The notes under the pieces: model-generated
Database searches by the model: none
What the model saw: the letters and a program-made list of their open reading frames with translations, nothing else
Told to the model about the DNA's origin: nothing
NCBI RefSeq assembly: GCF_902686445.1
Contig: NC_062223.1
Coordinates: forward strand, 39,154,998-39,218,997
DNA from: Sciurus carolinensis
Lineage: Eukaryota > Chordata > Mammalia > Rodentia > Sciuridae
Direction: 5' to 3'
Length of the DNA stretch: 64,000 nucleotides
Position numbers and translations under genes: made by a program
In this document: positions 1 through 13,439 of the stretch, piece after piece
Position numbering within the stretch: the first letter of the stretch is position 1
Layout: every line of letters begins with the position of its first letter

Positions 1-2220
1 ACATTGCCTATTCCTGGATGTTGAAGTGTTGAAGTTTTGGTCATATGTTTTCTTTAGGGATTGCATAGTTTCTAGTCCTTCATTCATTTGAACTTGATGA
101 GAGATAATTGTCATATCTCTTTCTTAAACAATGGTTAACAAATTTTCTTATCACTGTTTGTTTAAAAAGGCTATCTTTTTCTCCAATATATATTTTTGAC
201 AACATTTTCAAGGATCAAATGACTGTAGCTGTATGGGTTTCTCTCTGTATCTTATCTTCTGTACTATTGGTCTGTGTGTCTGTATGCAATTTTATTTTAA
301 CTCTGTATTATAATATGAAGTCAAGTATTGTGATGTCTCATACATTGTTTTTTTGGCCTAAAATTGCTTTGGCTATTTGGGTCTTTTATTCTTCCATAGG
401 CATTTTAGGACTTACTTTTCTAGCTCAGTAAAAAATTCCATTGTTATTTTGATGGAGATTTCATCATATCTGTATTTGTTTTTGGATTACAGACATTTTA
501 ACAATACTAATTGTACCTATCCATGAACATGAATGGTCTTTCCAACTTCTTGTGCCTTCATCAATTTCTTTCTTCAATATTATATTCTTTTCATTATAGA
601 GTTCTTTTAGCCTTTTGGTTAGATTTATTTCTATGTATTTTACCTTAGTTTCTGGAAGGGGGTTATTGTGAATGGGATTGTTTTTCTTGTTTCTTTCTCA
701 GGAGAATCATTGGTTTCTAGGAAAGTTATTCATATTCCGTATGTTGACTTTTACAACCTTCTAATTTGTTTATAAGTTCTAGTAATCTTCAGGTAGATCT
801 TTTTGGATTTTCTGAGCATGTAATTATATCATCCTCAAACAAGTGATAAGAGAGGGTATCCTAATCTTTCAGATTTTAATGAAAATTCTTTCATTTTTTT
901 CCTCATTCACTACGACATTGACTTTGGGTTCATCACGTATAATCTTTATGATATTGTGGTAAATTACTTCTATCCCTAGATTTTTCCATATTTCAGTCAC
1001 TAATGAGTTCCAGATCTTGTTGAAGGCTTTTTCTGCATCTATTGAGAAGACCGTGATTTTTGTCCTTAATTCTATATATTTGGTGAATTACATTTACTAA
1101 TTTGTAGATGTTAACCCAACCTGGAAATCCTAGAATAAAATCAACTTGGTCATGATGTTTAATCTTCTTAATATGTTGCTAAATATGATTTGCTAAAATT
1201 TTGTTAAGGATTTTTGCATCTAACCTCATTAGAAATATTATTCTGTAGTTTCTTTCCTTGATGTCTCTGTATCTGGTTTTAATATGAAGGTGATAGTGAC
1301 ATAATATAATGAATTTTGTGGTCTTCCATCCCTTTCTATTTCATAGAATAATTTCAAGAGCATTGACATTAGTTATTCTGTAAGAGTCAAGTAGAATTCA
1401 GCTGAGAATCTACCTGGTCCTGGGCTTTTTGCTGTTATTTTAGTTGTAAGGCTTTATGTTGTTATTTCTACTTCATTGCTAGCTATAGGTCTGTTTAAGT
1501 TTTCTACATCCTTTCAATTCAATTTTTTGTAGGACATATTTTTCCAAAAATATATCCATTTCTTTATATTTTACAATTTTTTGGACTATAAATTTTCACA
1601 ATAGTCTTAATGATCCTCTGGATTTATGTGATGTCTCTAGTAATTTCTCTTATTTCCTCTCTCATTCTATTAATGTGAGTCTTTTCTTCTTGATTAGTTT
1701 GGATAAGGGCTTATCAGTCTGTTTTATCTTTTCAAAGAACCAATTCTTTGTTTCATTGATACTTCATTCCTTTTTAATTCTCAATTTCATTGATTTTGAC
1801 TCTGATCTTATTTCCTTATTTTTACAGGATTTGAATTTTTTTTTCTTGTTTTTAAAGGATCTTGAGATATACCCATTAGTTGTTTATTTGGAATATTTCT
1901 TATTTTCTTGGTAGGTATTCATAGCTTTCCCTTCAGAATTGTCTTCACAGTGTCACAGAGTTTCTGGTATGTTGTGTCGCTATTCTCATTTTATTTTATT
2001 AATTTTTAATTTTCTCTCCTGATTTCTTCTTTCACCCATTCATCATTCAAAAATTCATTGTCAGATCCCCATGTTTATATAGTTTATTTTTGGTGTCTGT
2101 TTCTAATTTTATATGACCAGATAAAACACAAGAATTATATAGTTTTTCTTTATTTGCAGAGAGTTATTTTGTGGCCTAAAATATGATCTGTTTGGGGGAA
2201 TATCATGAGTGTCTAAGAAG
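1..2220 (-). mobile_element. Old LINE-1, ORF2 remnant (minus strand), entering from the left edge
   Basis: Read on the minus strand, this block follows LINE-1 ORF2 from the region between endonuclease and reverse transcriptase (about 1900-2200) through the RT domain. The complement of the FADD catalytic box lies near 820-845 and the region following the RT core lies near 200-420. The frame is destroyed by many stops and indels, so it is a non-functional fossil. It continues past base 1, so the 3' end lies outside the window. The divergence is far greater than that of the copy at 16.6 kb, which marks it as an older subfamily. The assignment rests on recognisable stretches of ORF2 in the expected order. 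Confidence 0.85.
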
Positions 2221-2534
2221 ATAATTTATTTGGCTCTTGAATGGTGAAGGCAGGAGTTATAGAAACCTAATAGTTTTAAAAGATGATAAAAATACAGTGA
2301 TTTGAGGAAAAGACAATGTTATAGGAAGGTAAAAGATAGTTGAGAATGTTCAAAATGTGAACACAGAGAAAGCAGAATAGATATAGCAAATGGTGGCTAT
2401 AAAGAAGGAGGAGGAAAAAATGTATACAAGAAAGAGAATTTGACTATTAGAGGAAGAAGAGAAAAAGAAAAAAGAGGAAGAATCAAGCAAAAATCAAAAT
2501 AAAACATTTTATATAATTTACTGTTTCATTTTCA

Positions 2535-2641
2535 AGATTTTTATTTATTTACTTATTTATTTATTTAGTGCTAGGGATTGAACCCTGGACCTTGTGCATG
2601 CAAAGGCAAACACTCTACTGAAAGAGCTATATCCCAAGCCC
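2535..2641 (-). mobile_element. ID-type tRNA-derived SINE (minus)
   Basis: A T-rich (TTTA)n tail on the left is followed by the complement of an ID SINE. The B-box complement (ggattgaacc) is at 2575-2584 and the A-box side complement is near 2620-2632. The copy is diverged. It sits just beyond the LINE-1 remnant. Confidence 0.8.
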
Positions 2642-2644
2642 TCT

Positions 2645-3020
2645 TAAGATTTATGTGTGGTTCTTTTTTAATATCTATATCACCTTATTTTGTTTTTCAT
2701 ACCTCTCCTATACTGACTTTCTTAATTCAGTCAGTTGTTTTTCTGTGTTCTCTTATAATTCATTGATCATTTGTATAATTATTCTTTTGAATTCTTCATT
2801 TGATATTTCATTTCTTTAATATCTTTTGAGTCAATTGCTGATGAATTATGAACCCTGTTTTTATCATATTTACTTTCATTTTCATATATATCTTGTTTTG
2901 TCATATTTTCTATATTCCTCTGTTAGGCTTTATGAATCTCTTAGCATGAATTTCTCTTCCATTCTTATGTGTGAATCTTTTTATGGCACAATATTCTTTT
3001 GCCAAAGTGTTGTAGAATAA
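2645..3020 (-). mobile_element. Possible old LINE-1 5' region (minus)
   Basis: The pyrimidine-rich block resembles antisense 5' regions of old mammalian LINE-1 elements in composition and word content. If so, it could be a displaced piece of the same element as 1-2220. There is no ORF1 recognisable between them, and the stretch 2220-2530 is a purine-rich sequence that I cannot assign. Confidence 0.3.
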
Positions 3021-4064
3021 TCTAAATTGAGATTTTTACCCAAGGTGATTTAAGTCAGATATATGGAACAAAGTGCATCTCACTTTCCCTTCATCTAATG
3101 GTTCCTATAATCTGCAGAATAGGGTCTGAAAACTGAACAGTAGGCATGCTTACACTCAGTGACTAAGCCTGAAAAACCCATATTCATGGACAGCACAGTG
3201 AGCGAGATGTACCGATATTTGTTTACCTGCCTCTGAGTAGAACTCTTAGAAAACTTTTGAGATCCAAACTGCCAGCAAAAATTGGAATCTGCCTGACCCT
3301 AGCAGTGCATTGATACAATCTTTTCTAGACCAGTGTCATTCATGTTCTGCTATTTACACCTTAAGACAATATGCCAATAATTGCTATGATCTCCTGGATG
3401 CCCATAGAGGCAAGATGCCGGGTGAACTCAAGATGGTTCCCAGCCTCAGCTATTTTCTTATAAGTTGAGAAAACATAGCATTTTTTTTTTAAAACAGAAG
3501 TTTGCTGTGTTGACTCTATCAACTTAGTTTAGGTTGCTTTTCTGTCCTACAGGTTTTCTACATCAGTTTTTTTTTTTTTTATGTTTTTCTGTATTCATAT
3601 TATCCCTCTCCTCTGCAGGGAAACAGCACCATTGTCAGTACTGCTGCTGCAACTAGCTTGGCTCCAATATGTTATTCTAATTTTTTTTTTGTTAAATGCA
3701 CCCAGATTTCTGAGTTTTTAAGAGACTCTGGTTGTCTGATATTTCAGGGAATTTTCTGTTTCACCCACCTCATGAAAAGCAGTCCTCAGTTGCTTGAATC
3801 ACAATCCATGGAGCAACTAGAAATACAGCCTGACTTTATTCCACTCCCTCCCCCTTTTATGGCTTCTTTTCTTGTACCCAATTTTCAAGTATTGTAGAGT
3901 CTCAAAAATATTTTCTGAATTTTTACTCTTTCAAAACAAATAATCTGTAACCATCTTTTCTCCTCCGAGTGAGTCTTGAACATCCTAGTGTTCAAATATG
4001 ACCTGCTTTTGTATATCCCAATGATAATACACTGTTTTAGATTTAATTTTCTGAGCTCTATCTA
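3021..4064. other. Unassigned AT-rich sequence
   Basis: No repeat family, splice-flanked exon or RNA gene is recognised. Short poly-T runs occur near 3480 and 3567. A trace of LINE-1 5'UTR cannot be excluded in 3020-3640. Confidence 0.4.
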
Positions 4065-4262
4065 ATTCAAACTGCTACTCATTAATTATGTGAACTTGAA
4101 CAAGTTGCATAACCATTTTCTCCCAAATTGTTTTTATGCATAAAATTGAGGTAACCAAAATAATACCTGTTATTTGGATTGTTGTGAGGGTTCAATGATA
4201 TAATAAATCTGTAGTACTTAGAAAAGTGTTTCATACAGAGAAGGAGTTCCATATATGTTAGT
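4065..4262 (+). repeat. MIR SINE (plus)
   Basis: An ancient tRNA-derived MIR. It shows the conserved order of motifs: a 'tgtgaacttgaacaagttgcataacc' type core (split here: tgtgaacttgaacaag, then ttgcataacc), a 'ttgttgtgagggttcaatga' region near 4180-4198, and the 'agaaaagtgtttcatacag' 3' part. It is interrupted only by small indels. Confidence 0.85.
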
Positions 4263-4812
4263 CCTAATTACTCTCAAAGCACTCTTCCCTAGTGCTTTTA
4301 TGGTACCATATTCTCTTTGGGAAACAAAGCACACATAGAATTTCATATTTAACTTATGCGATTCTGTGAGACATTTCTACCTCTTATCAATGAGGGTAGT
4401 AATCACATCTACTTTAACCAGTATTAAATCCTGTAGCACCTGACCAATACTTGGAACAAACTAGATCTTTAAAAAGTATCCATGCAGTGAGATAGCACTA
4501 CTGTTGTATTAGAGCTTCCATAGAGAAGAAAGAGTATTTCCTCTTATTTTTATCCCCAAATACTATCACTGTATGCCAACAATTCTTTTTTTTTCTTATA
4601 CTCTCAAAAATTTATTTCCTTTGTTGTAAATTGTTATCATTTTACAAATTTGCCATGTAGGTTTGCTTTCAGGGTATTTGAATTTGGGAAAAAAGTCTCA
4701 AAATGAAACAAATCTGAGAACCACTGATTATCATTAATGTTAATATTGCTTATTTAACATAGCCAGATATTTATCTGTGGTGGTGATCTGTTTTACTCCT
4801 AAGAAAATTACT

Positions 4813-4932
4813 AGTTGGGTGTGGTGGTGCATGCCTGTTGTCGCAGCTACTCAGCAGTTTGACACAGGAGATTCAGATCTGTTGAGTTCAGGAATTCAAG
4901 ACCAGTCAAGACAACATAATAAGATTCTGCCA

Positions 4933-4963
<31 letters not shown>

Positions 4964-4965
4964 AA
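4813..4965 (+). mobile_element. B1/Alu-type 7SL-derived SINE (plus)
   Basis: Shows the 7SL-like start (gttgggtgtggtggtgcatg), a gctactcagcag segment, the 'caggaattcaagaccag' motif and an (AAAT)n tail at 4935-4965. No ID half follows, so this appears to be a monomeric or truncated copy. Confidence 0.75.
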
Positions 4966-6009
4966 GGAAGAGGAAAGAAAATGACCTCTTAAGACTTAAT
5001 CTTGAAAATCTATTAAACTAAATCATTGTACATCTGGATGATTAGCAAACTTCTAACTTTGCTACAATGTAGCCTAAAATAAATGTTTATAAACTGCTGA
5101 TTTTTTGTAACTTTACCCCTGTTTCTAACACACTGACTTCACAGGGGGAGAAAAGATTTTTTGAGATAATGATGATGAATGATGGATTGACTGATAATGT
5201 CTTCAAACTATGCAATTCCATTGATTCAGATCATCATTTCACTACTTTTGTATGTGATGGTATATTTCTGTATGCATTTTCTAGAGGTTACAGTGAACAC
5301 CAAAATATTCATGTATCTACTAGAAAATCACTTGTTTTATTATTAAATACTAAAAAAAGAGCATATCTTCATAGACCTCTTTATTCTGACTAATAGAAAA
5401 AAAAACTACATTTTTTCCTACTTTAAGACAATTCAGTCAAATTAAGTTTTTTCACCCATTGTCCTGGTTTTAATGTATGTTAAAATGTACTAATTATAGC
5501 ATTATAGAATAAATTCACTTTATTAAGGCCACATATTCTTACTTTAGGTCAAAGCAGATTTGTGAATATTCATAGAGTAGTGAGATTCAACAAATTTTTT
5601 TATGATCTAAGTCCAATCTTCAAAGATAATTTAGAAAGTGACCTAAAGGACTGTATCAATGTTTATATACAGGTTTTTTTTGTATTTTTGCCTCTATAAA
5701 GCTAATAAGAATTATCATATTAGTTGCAAACATATCTAATATTATTTGTTCAAAATGTGCAAATGTGATTATTAAATATCTTTTCAGGACAGCTCATAAT
5801 AGTTGGCAAATTTTAGACTCATCCAGATATTCTCTAATATAAAATCCATATCTAATATAAGAAAATAAGTATGCCTGAAGCTTTTGGTTTTCCTGCTGAG
5901 GATTTACTTCTGGAGGATATCATCATCTTCATTATCAATTTCACTATGTAGAAACTCAAGAATAATACTATGCTCCTCAAAATTCTTAATGAGTTTTATT
6001 CATTAATGT
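4966..6009. other. Unique AT-rich sequence
   Basis: Nothing recognised. The short open stretch at 5169-5393 (74 codons) has no family resemblance and no exon signals, and is taken as chance. Confidence 0.4.
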
Positions 6010-6038
6010 CTGTGTGTGTGTGTTTGTGTGTGTGTGTA
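6010..6038 (+). repeat. (TG)n microsatellite
   Basis: Imperfect TG dinucleotide run with one interrupting TTT. Confidence 0.9.
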
Positions 6039-7002
6039 GTCTTCAAACATAATCACATCATACTGTTTTTCCTCCATCTTTCATTGTTCTTAAATGATGT
6101 GTTATAAATGGTTAAATAATGTTGGAAAAAGAAAGAAATTAGGTTACAGAATTTACATTGTTTGTGTGATCTAAGCATACACTATTTGGAACTACAGTTG
6201 GTCATTTCTTCATAAACCAAAACTCAACCAAGCATTAGTTCAGCAAGAAAGTAAATTGGTTTCTGAGGACAAGTAGATTTTATGTAATAAAAAAATTAAT
6301 AACTCACAGGTTAGTAAAATGACAAGCTAGATGAGCCTCTGAACAGTGTTGAGGAACATTATCTTCTCTATGGGACATTAGCTCTACCAGTAGACTCCCC
6401 AAAGGCATAAAAGTATCAAAGTTTCCCATCACTCAGCATACAAGACACCTCTCTCAACACCCATTCTAAAGGAGAGAGAGAAAAAGAGAAAGGTTTGACC
6501 AATTTTCACTTCTGGTTTAATTTTAGGAGTACAGAAAGCACAGAAATCCAAAATCTCACACCAGAATCATTAAAAATCTGATATTCTCAGATAATACTCC
6601 CTATTGTCAATTAATGTCCCTTATGGGAATAGTACTCCAGTTTAAAATACTTGACATGCAATTGTTGCCAAAATGTCTTCTAATGTGCCTAATATTTGGG
6701 TGAGAATTGAAAAGGGGCACACTTGGTAGTTAGTAATGAATACTTTTTTGTGTGTTGCCATCATTTGCGATTTCTATTTGCACTTTCTTTCACGCTCCCA
6801 CTCTGTATTTGTTCACCAGCTTTCAGCATTTAGAGTTGGTGTATCTTTTGCAATCAGATGTAATATTGCTATTTTCACAGGAACATGAAGTCAAGCAGTG
6901 TTGTTAAAAGGAAGAAGCAGCTTGTGGCAGTAATGTCACAACTGTGAAAACATCACATTACTAATATTACTTAGCTCTTCATTAGTCTGATTTAATCAGT
7001 TA
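6039..7002. other. Unique sequence, possible conserved block at 6780-6990
   Basis: No repeats are recognised. The right part is less AT-biased and carries clustered homeodomain-like and E-box-like words (see findings). A poly-T run at 7009-7026 marks its right edge. Confidence 0.35.
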
Positions 7003-7225
7003 GCTTGTTTTTTTTTTTTTTTTTTTCCTGCCACTTGATACATCTTGTGTGACTCTGTAGTGTCTCTGAAGTATAGTTCTCCAATAAACAAAGATCGATT
7101 AGTTCATCTCCCTCAAATTTCAGATAGGGAAGTCCTCTCCTAGAGATAAATGTAAAGTTTTTGCCCAAAACTCATGATGACATATAAAGTATGTCCATGT
7201 CTTAAAAAAAAAAAAAGAAAAATGA

Positions 7226-7375
7226 GACTGGGTAGTGACTCAGTGGCAGAGTGCTTGTCTAGCATGTGTGAGGCACTGGGTTCAATTCTCAGCACCACAT
7301 AAAAATAAAAACAAAAAAGATATTGTGTAAATATCTTTTAAAAATAAAAGTAAATAAATTTTAAAAATAAACAAA
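7226..7375 (+). mobile_element. ID-type SINE (plus)
   Basis: A diverged ID head (agtgactcagtggcagagtg, then the B-box region gggttcaattctc) is followed by the CACCACATAAAAATAAA junction. An A-rich tail follows, containing the 'atattgtgtaaatatctttt' 3' extension also seen in the copies at 30.05 and 53.74 kb. A poly-A run lies just upstream at 7204-7216. Confidence 0.85.
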
Positions 7376-7888
7376 AAACAAAATGAAAAACAGATATCCT
7401 GATTTCAGTCTGCCAACTCATATGACACAATATAAAGTAGCTTGCATTTTTGAAGTCTCTATACCGCCAACTAATTTGTTGTAAAATTAAAAATTCATTT
7501 CAAAAAAGAAATCATTTTAAACCAATTTTTTTGTTTCGAATTGTGGCCCAAACACCTATGTATCTTATTTCTTTCACTCTTCTTAGGAAAAAAATAATTC
7601 AAATATCAATTATAAGAGAAATATACATGACTTACTTCACAATTATGTTATCATAGAACATGAGCTCATATAAGTATATAAAATATGATATAAGTATAAA
7701 ATAGACTACTAATTTTGATCAATCTAATTTATTCTAGTTATAAGTTAGTATGCATGTAGGTGTGTAGCAGAATACACATTATTTAAGACACACACAAAAG
7801 TATCATAGACACTTACTTGAAAATTGCAGTTTAAGAACATGATATTTTACAAGCATTAACCTGTTAGCTCTCCAGTGAGTAGATACTT
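7376..7888. other. Unique AT-rich sequence
   Basis: No recognisable element or gene. Confidence 0.4.
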
Positions 7889-7889
7889 G

Positions 7890-8095
7890 TATATGTAGAA
7901 GGAAATGAGAGGGAGGGGGGTATGAAAAATGGTGGAATGAGACGGACATCATTACCCTATGTACATGTATGATTACACGAATGGTATGAATCTACATGGT
8001 GTACAACCATAGAAACGAAATGGTGTACCACATTTGTATACAATGAATCAAAATGCAGTCTATAAAAAATAAAAATAAACAAATAAATAATTCTA
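7890..8095 (+). mobile_element. LINE-1 3'UTR stub (plus)
   Basis: About 200 bp of LINE-1 3'UTR ending in an A-rich tail. It is nearly the same sequence as 35181-35350 and the reverse complement of 37485-37620, including 'acatcattaccctatgtaca'. The 5' end is truncated inside the UTR, so no ORF2 is retained. Confidence 0.85.
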
Positions 8096-8137
8096 AAAAG
8101 AAGAATAATGGTAATGGAATTATGTATACTCTGTCAG

Positions 8138-8566
8138 TATTTTATTCAGTTTTCATTGCTGTGACCAAAGACCTGACAAGAACAACATGAAAGAGGAAAA
8201 GATTATTTTGGCTCACATTTTCAGAGGTTTGGTTTGTAAACAGTCAACTGAATATCTCTGGGCCCCAGATGAGGAAGAACATCATGGTAGAAGGGTGTGG
8301 TGGAGGAAAGCAGCTCAGAACCATGGTAACTGGGAAGCAGAGAGAGAGTTCTGATCACCAGGACACAATATGCACAATATGTTCCCTCAAAGCATTCCTG
8401 CAGTGACCTACCTCCCTCAGTCACATCCTACTTGCCTACGGTTTTCCTCCAAGTTAATCCACATTAGGTTAAGGGTCTCACAACCTAATCATTTAACTTC
8501 GGAGCTTTCTTGTATTGTTTCACACTTGAGCTTTTGGAGGACACCACATGTCCAAACCATACTAGC
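8138..8566 (-). mobile_element. Solo LTR, ERVL-MaLR (MST/THE1-like) type (minus)
   Basis: The reverse complement follows the same LTR that is found on the plus strand at 40971-41452: the 5' 'atggtttggac' start, the 'tgattaggttgtgag' segment, a CT-rich stretch, the 'ccaccatgatgttct' type motif and the 'tggtcacagcaatgaaaa' end. There is no internal retroviral sequence on either side, so this is a solo LTR left by recombination. The exact ends and the target duplication are not clear in this copy. The non-coding open frames over it are incidental. Confidence 0.75.
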
Positions 8567-11440
8567 TAGTAAGAATAGAAAGATGTATTAATTTGGTGGT
8601 TTATCAGAAGGGCATTTGATGTCCTCTTATGGACCTTTACACATGTATTTTTTTTTTTTTTTCTGATAGTTCATGGAAAACACTAAGACTTCTGAAGAGT
8701 TTATTAAATGAAAGGCAGATTCTATGTCTGCTGTCTGCTATATCATAGTCTCTGGAGCTATATCTAGACATCTGCCTAATTTTAAAGGACTTATTCTGTG
8801 TATTTATTTTAGTGTCATGACATTTGACTATAAACCTTTCAATTAAAAACAAAGACACAAGAAATAAATACATTGAAGTTAAACACAACCTAAAGTATTA
8901 CATTCATTTAATTTCTTTTTAGACTCTTAAATAGATCATAAGACAATGGGAGAAATGAGCTGAAAGTCTATAACCATATATAGAACAACTGCATTTGATT
9001 CCATCCTTTCTCTCTGCTCTTTCAAGTACTGCCTGGGCATTCACCCATCTTTGTCTTTGGTACCAGGTTCTGCTACCTGAATTGAAATGGTAATAAGGAT
9101 GATATTTTCAGTGTGTGAATTTATGGACTTTCTCCTCAATTTCACCCAACCCCTGATTTTTCCCATTTATTGTAATGGTTGGATAGCCATTCTGCAACTT
9201 ACATCCAGAATCTCAGAGCTCATGTTCTTTGTCTCCTTTCTTGATCCAATCTTTCTTTCAAAAGAAACATTGCTTTAATTGTGTCATCTATAACAACCTC
9301 TACATGTGATTGGTGAAATAAAAATAGGTAGAATAGTCCAATATTATAAAATGAACATCAATAACCATTATTACATAAAATGTATTAAAATACTCCCTAA
9401 TTGCCATTCACATATTCAAGAAAGTCCATTAAGGAAATTCTTTCCGATTATTCCATACTGTGAGATACATAGCCTACTTGAATTCACTTGTTTTTATATA
9501 CCTAAAAATATATTCATCAAAACATTCTTCATCCTTTAAGTTAGTAACCTTCTTATATGATCTCTCTCACTATTTTTTTATATTACTCCACGCAGAAGGA
9601 AGCTAGATTCATCTCTAGTTTTTTTTTCTGATACTGGAAGCATCTGTACTTTGAACAAACCCCATGTCACTTGGTTGTCTTAGGTCTTTAGCCAGTGTTC
9701 AAAATACACTTCAGCACTAGTAAACTCAGAATGGAGGAAGAAATTCTCCTTTCACTCTTCCTTTTTATTTTCCTGAAACATACAATTTGTCTTTTGTGTT
9801 TTCCCCTGGATACTGCCTCTACACCTATTTTTTCTTAATGAAACAACATTATCTAACATATCTGAATTTTTAAGATATAAATAATGGATACATTTAGGAC
9901 AAATTTAAGTGAAGATTTCATTTGCCTGTTCTCTTTTACCCCATGACTCTGTGGCATATACAAAATTGTAATTACCAAAACTACATATACTTTTGTTTTT
10001 CTGGAAACAGAAAGTGAAGTTTTAAATAAAAATCATTACTGATATATGATTTAGTTTACACAATTTTTTCTATTTTTATATTTTAGCCAATACTCCACTT
10101 TAAGGGATGGAAGAATAACTCAGTAAAGTTAAATGTCTTGTAGTCATTCTCTGGAGTTGTATAATGTGAGTGACAAGTGACCATTTTGCTATGGAATTGA
10201 GAAACTGGCAAATCATTGAAATTGGGAAGTGATAATTTTACTAACAACATCTGAGCACACAGTTTATTACTCCAGCATGACGATCAGAAAGATTTGTACA
10301 TTTCTTGTGCCAAGATTTAACATTTCGAGAAGGAAAAATTTTCTTCTAAACAACATCTCATAATGAAATACATTGTTAAGGAACTGTGTTGGGCATTTTA
10401 AAAGCACAGAGTTTTTATTTTCATTTTGCCATTTCTTAAAAAAAAAAAAAAAACAAGAAAGTTGATGTAGACAAGAACCAAACATCAAAACATAAGAGTA
10501 AAAGGAAGAGTTTTTTTGTGGATAATCATAATTTGAAAAGAGAATTCAACAATTTTCTAGTCTACCTTAGGAAATACTGCAGCTGTTTAAATATCATTGC
10601 ATTTAAAGTTCAAAACCCTGACAGTTACAGTTGTTCCTTATTTATTTTATTTGAATGAGTCTCTCTTGTTAACTAAAATGAAAGCAAAACATAGTAGACA
10701 CCTCATTTTATCTTATTTGAACTTTAATGAAACTTATGTTTCTCTAGTGCAAACTGTTTTTGAAAAAAAAAATTGTTGCCAATTATCTAGATAGAAGAGT
10801 TGTCATTGATGCAAGAATAAAATTATTCCCATTAAAGATATTCATGTAATAACTTTCAATCAACACTAAGCATTTACATTCTGATATGTATTTTAAAAAA
10901 AATTTATTTGAATTCAAATTAGGTAGGGTTGATAGTGCTGTGATAATATTTTATTTGAATTATTTGTATGTATTACAATATGCTTCCATGATTGTTTGAA
11001 GACATTTTTTAAAAAATTTGGATGGGTAGTAATTTTGTCCAAAATGTTCAATATGGTAACATGGAAAACAAAAGTGACAAAAGTTTATAGGATATCATTT
11101 GAAATGGATATGTATGGACCTAAGAAACAGAAGTTATAAGTTTTGATCCCAACTGCGAGAAAATAATTTCCCAACACTTCCCTTTGCTGTGAAAATGGGG
11201 AGTCCAAAAGAGAACCAATATATATTAGATGTAATTCTAAAAATACTTTTTATTTATATGGCCAATTAGTTCTCTAATTTTAAGTTCAAATTCAAATTTA
11301 TTTCCCCACCTACTCCCTATCTAAATTTAGAAATTTTAAATTATCAATGCTTACTCAGAGATCAATGTTTGCTAAAGTTGTCACTCTCACAAATATATTT
11401 TTCATTTTTCAATTTAATTAATAATGCAATGTGTCAGTTT
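8567..11440. other. Long unique AT-rich stretch
   Basis: No repeat, exon or RNA gene is recognised over about 2.9 kb. There is a poly-T run at 8649-8662 and a poly-A run at 10438-10453. The small open frames here (up to 83 codons) have no family resemblance. Confidence 0.4.
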
Positions 11441-11447
11441 TTACTTC

Positions 11448-11700
11448 AAAATAAACCACCCCAGTATTTAGCAAAAACAACTTTCTTTGAGGTGACATTC
11501 TGGGGGTTAGCCAGTTGGGTTGGCCTCAACAGGGTGACTCTTCTGCTAGTTTCTTGGATGGGCTCACTAATGAGTCTGGGATGAGGTCCCAGGTCAGTGG
11601 GGGCTGATTGGTCTAGGATGTGCTCTTCTGGGATGGCTTTTCCTGCTCCACATGATCTCATTGACATTGACCAGCAGGCTAGTCCATGCACATTTATTTG
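11448..11700 (-). repeat. Possible MLT1-type LTR remnant (minus)
   Basis: A less AT-rich island. Its order of motifs ('agtatttagcaaaaacaac', gttagccagttgggttggcc, gggatggcttttcctgctcc) resembles the reverse complement of an ancient MLT1-class LTR. The match is weak and rests on memory of the family's general layout. Confidence 0.4.
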
Positions 11701-13435
11701 ACATCTGGGCTCTCAAGAACATCAAGAGTAGAAACTGTGAAATGACACACACAACCCAATATGTACAATTAGTACTTGCTAACAAAAATATAATAAATAT
11801 ACATGTATAAGTAAATACAACAAAATGTGTCAGTAATGACATTATGCTAGTTTAGAACTTGTCAAAGCAACTGCCCTTAATTGGAATAGATACACTGAAG
11901 CCAATTTGAAAAATGTCCCCAACAGTTATTAACGTATTGTTATGCATGTTAAATGTCACCATGATTCAGTGTTGGTAAGTGGTTTTTTTAAGTTTTGATT
12001 CTTTTGTGTATCTGTGTTTTGCAAAATTTAGAGGGTGAATCTAGTTTCAGCTGAAGTAGCTTTGCCGTAATAAATGATTGCTACCTTGAAAGCCTGTCAT
12101 ACCTTTGTTAGCTACCCCAAACAATAGCAAGCTTCAACTTCCTTTATATATTCTATGTAATTTAAGTTCATTTTTTGTTCATCATTGTTCAGAAGCCTTC
12201 ATAATGCTTATTCTAATTTAATCACTTGCAATAAAGGGCAATGAAAAGTCACATAGGAGTTGAAAATTACAATCAATGAAAAGAAAATAAAAGTTTTAGA
12301 AAAGTACAATTGTTATGTTCAACTCAGTGAAGGGGCTCTCTCCAATGTATAAAATAAGTTTAGGACTCACAGATCTAACTGAACAGTTCAATATCATTCT
12401 AACCTTCTCCTGCTGCATAGAAAATTATCCAAAACTTTGTCACTGTAAACAAAATTCTCAGTACTACTTTTCACATGTTTGCAGATTGACTGGAATCAGA
12501 TGAAAACATAGGAGATATTTTTGTAGCCATATCTTAACAGTAAATTATGCCATAGTCATTAACACCATTTCCCCAATAAGGAAAATAATTCTCAGATTAC
12601 ATACACTATTCAGTATACTACAGGCACTGGATAGCAAAAGTTGTGGCTCTAACAAAGGTTCTTCAGTTCTAGTGGATGTTCTTGATGTTCTTGAGAGCCT
12701 AGATGTCAAAATTTTTTGTTTGGTTTTCTTTTTTTTTTTTTAAAGAAGTTTCAGAGCTGCTATTTAAAACACTCTCACACACACATGCACACGCACTACT
12801 ATACACACATGTATTTGATTAAAAATCATTCTGGAAATCTTATCTTTAAGACATAGTTGTTAGAAGTCTACTGTACAAATGTCCATGTAATTCCCCCTAT
12901 GAATATTAAGTAATAAATCGCTTTGGGTGCAACATAATCAGAAAGAAAATTTAAGGTGTTATTTTGATCATAACTGTGCCTTGATGAGATAAAAAGATTA
13001 GTCACAACCTGTCTTTAAAAATCAAGAAAGAACAAGGATATAGAGGTCAGGTGTCTTAATCCATTAAAATATATTCAATTTTATGACATTTACCAATAAT
13101 GTTTTGGACATCTTAATTGGCTTAAGAAGGACATAGAGACATGCACAATCAGAAAAATGCTCTGTTAAAGTAGATAATTTCATTAAATATTTTACATATA
13201 TTTTTAAGATAGATGGGTCATTTTTATTAGCAAACAAAGATATGTTTATTTTTTCACCAAAATGGTCATAACATTCCCTTCAGCTTGACTAAACTTTCTA
13301 CAGACTTCTACCTGAGTAGAGGGTCTTAGTCTCCCTTTTCTTAGAGTTTTTACCTTCGAAAGCTTGCTGTTGTAGTTTTTTTCTCTTCCTCTTAGAGCTG
13401 AAAATCATGTAACCCACTAATATCTTTCTAAAAGA
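11701..13435. other. Unique AT-rich sequence with a CA-rich patch
   Basis: Nothing coding is recognised. A CA-rich patch lies at 12773-12812 and a poly-T run at 12729-12740. Confidence 0.4.
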
Positions 13436-13439
13436 CCTG

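Noticed and set aside
2578..2766. Open frame beginning NPGPCACKGKHSTERAIS, and a similar one at 60032-60226
   Set aside because: Both begin with the antisense translation of the ID SINE, not with a conserved gene.
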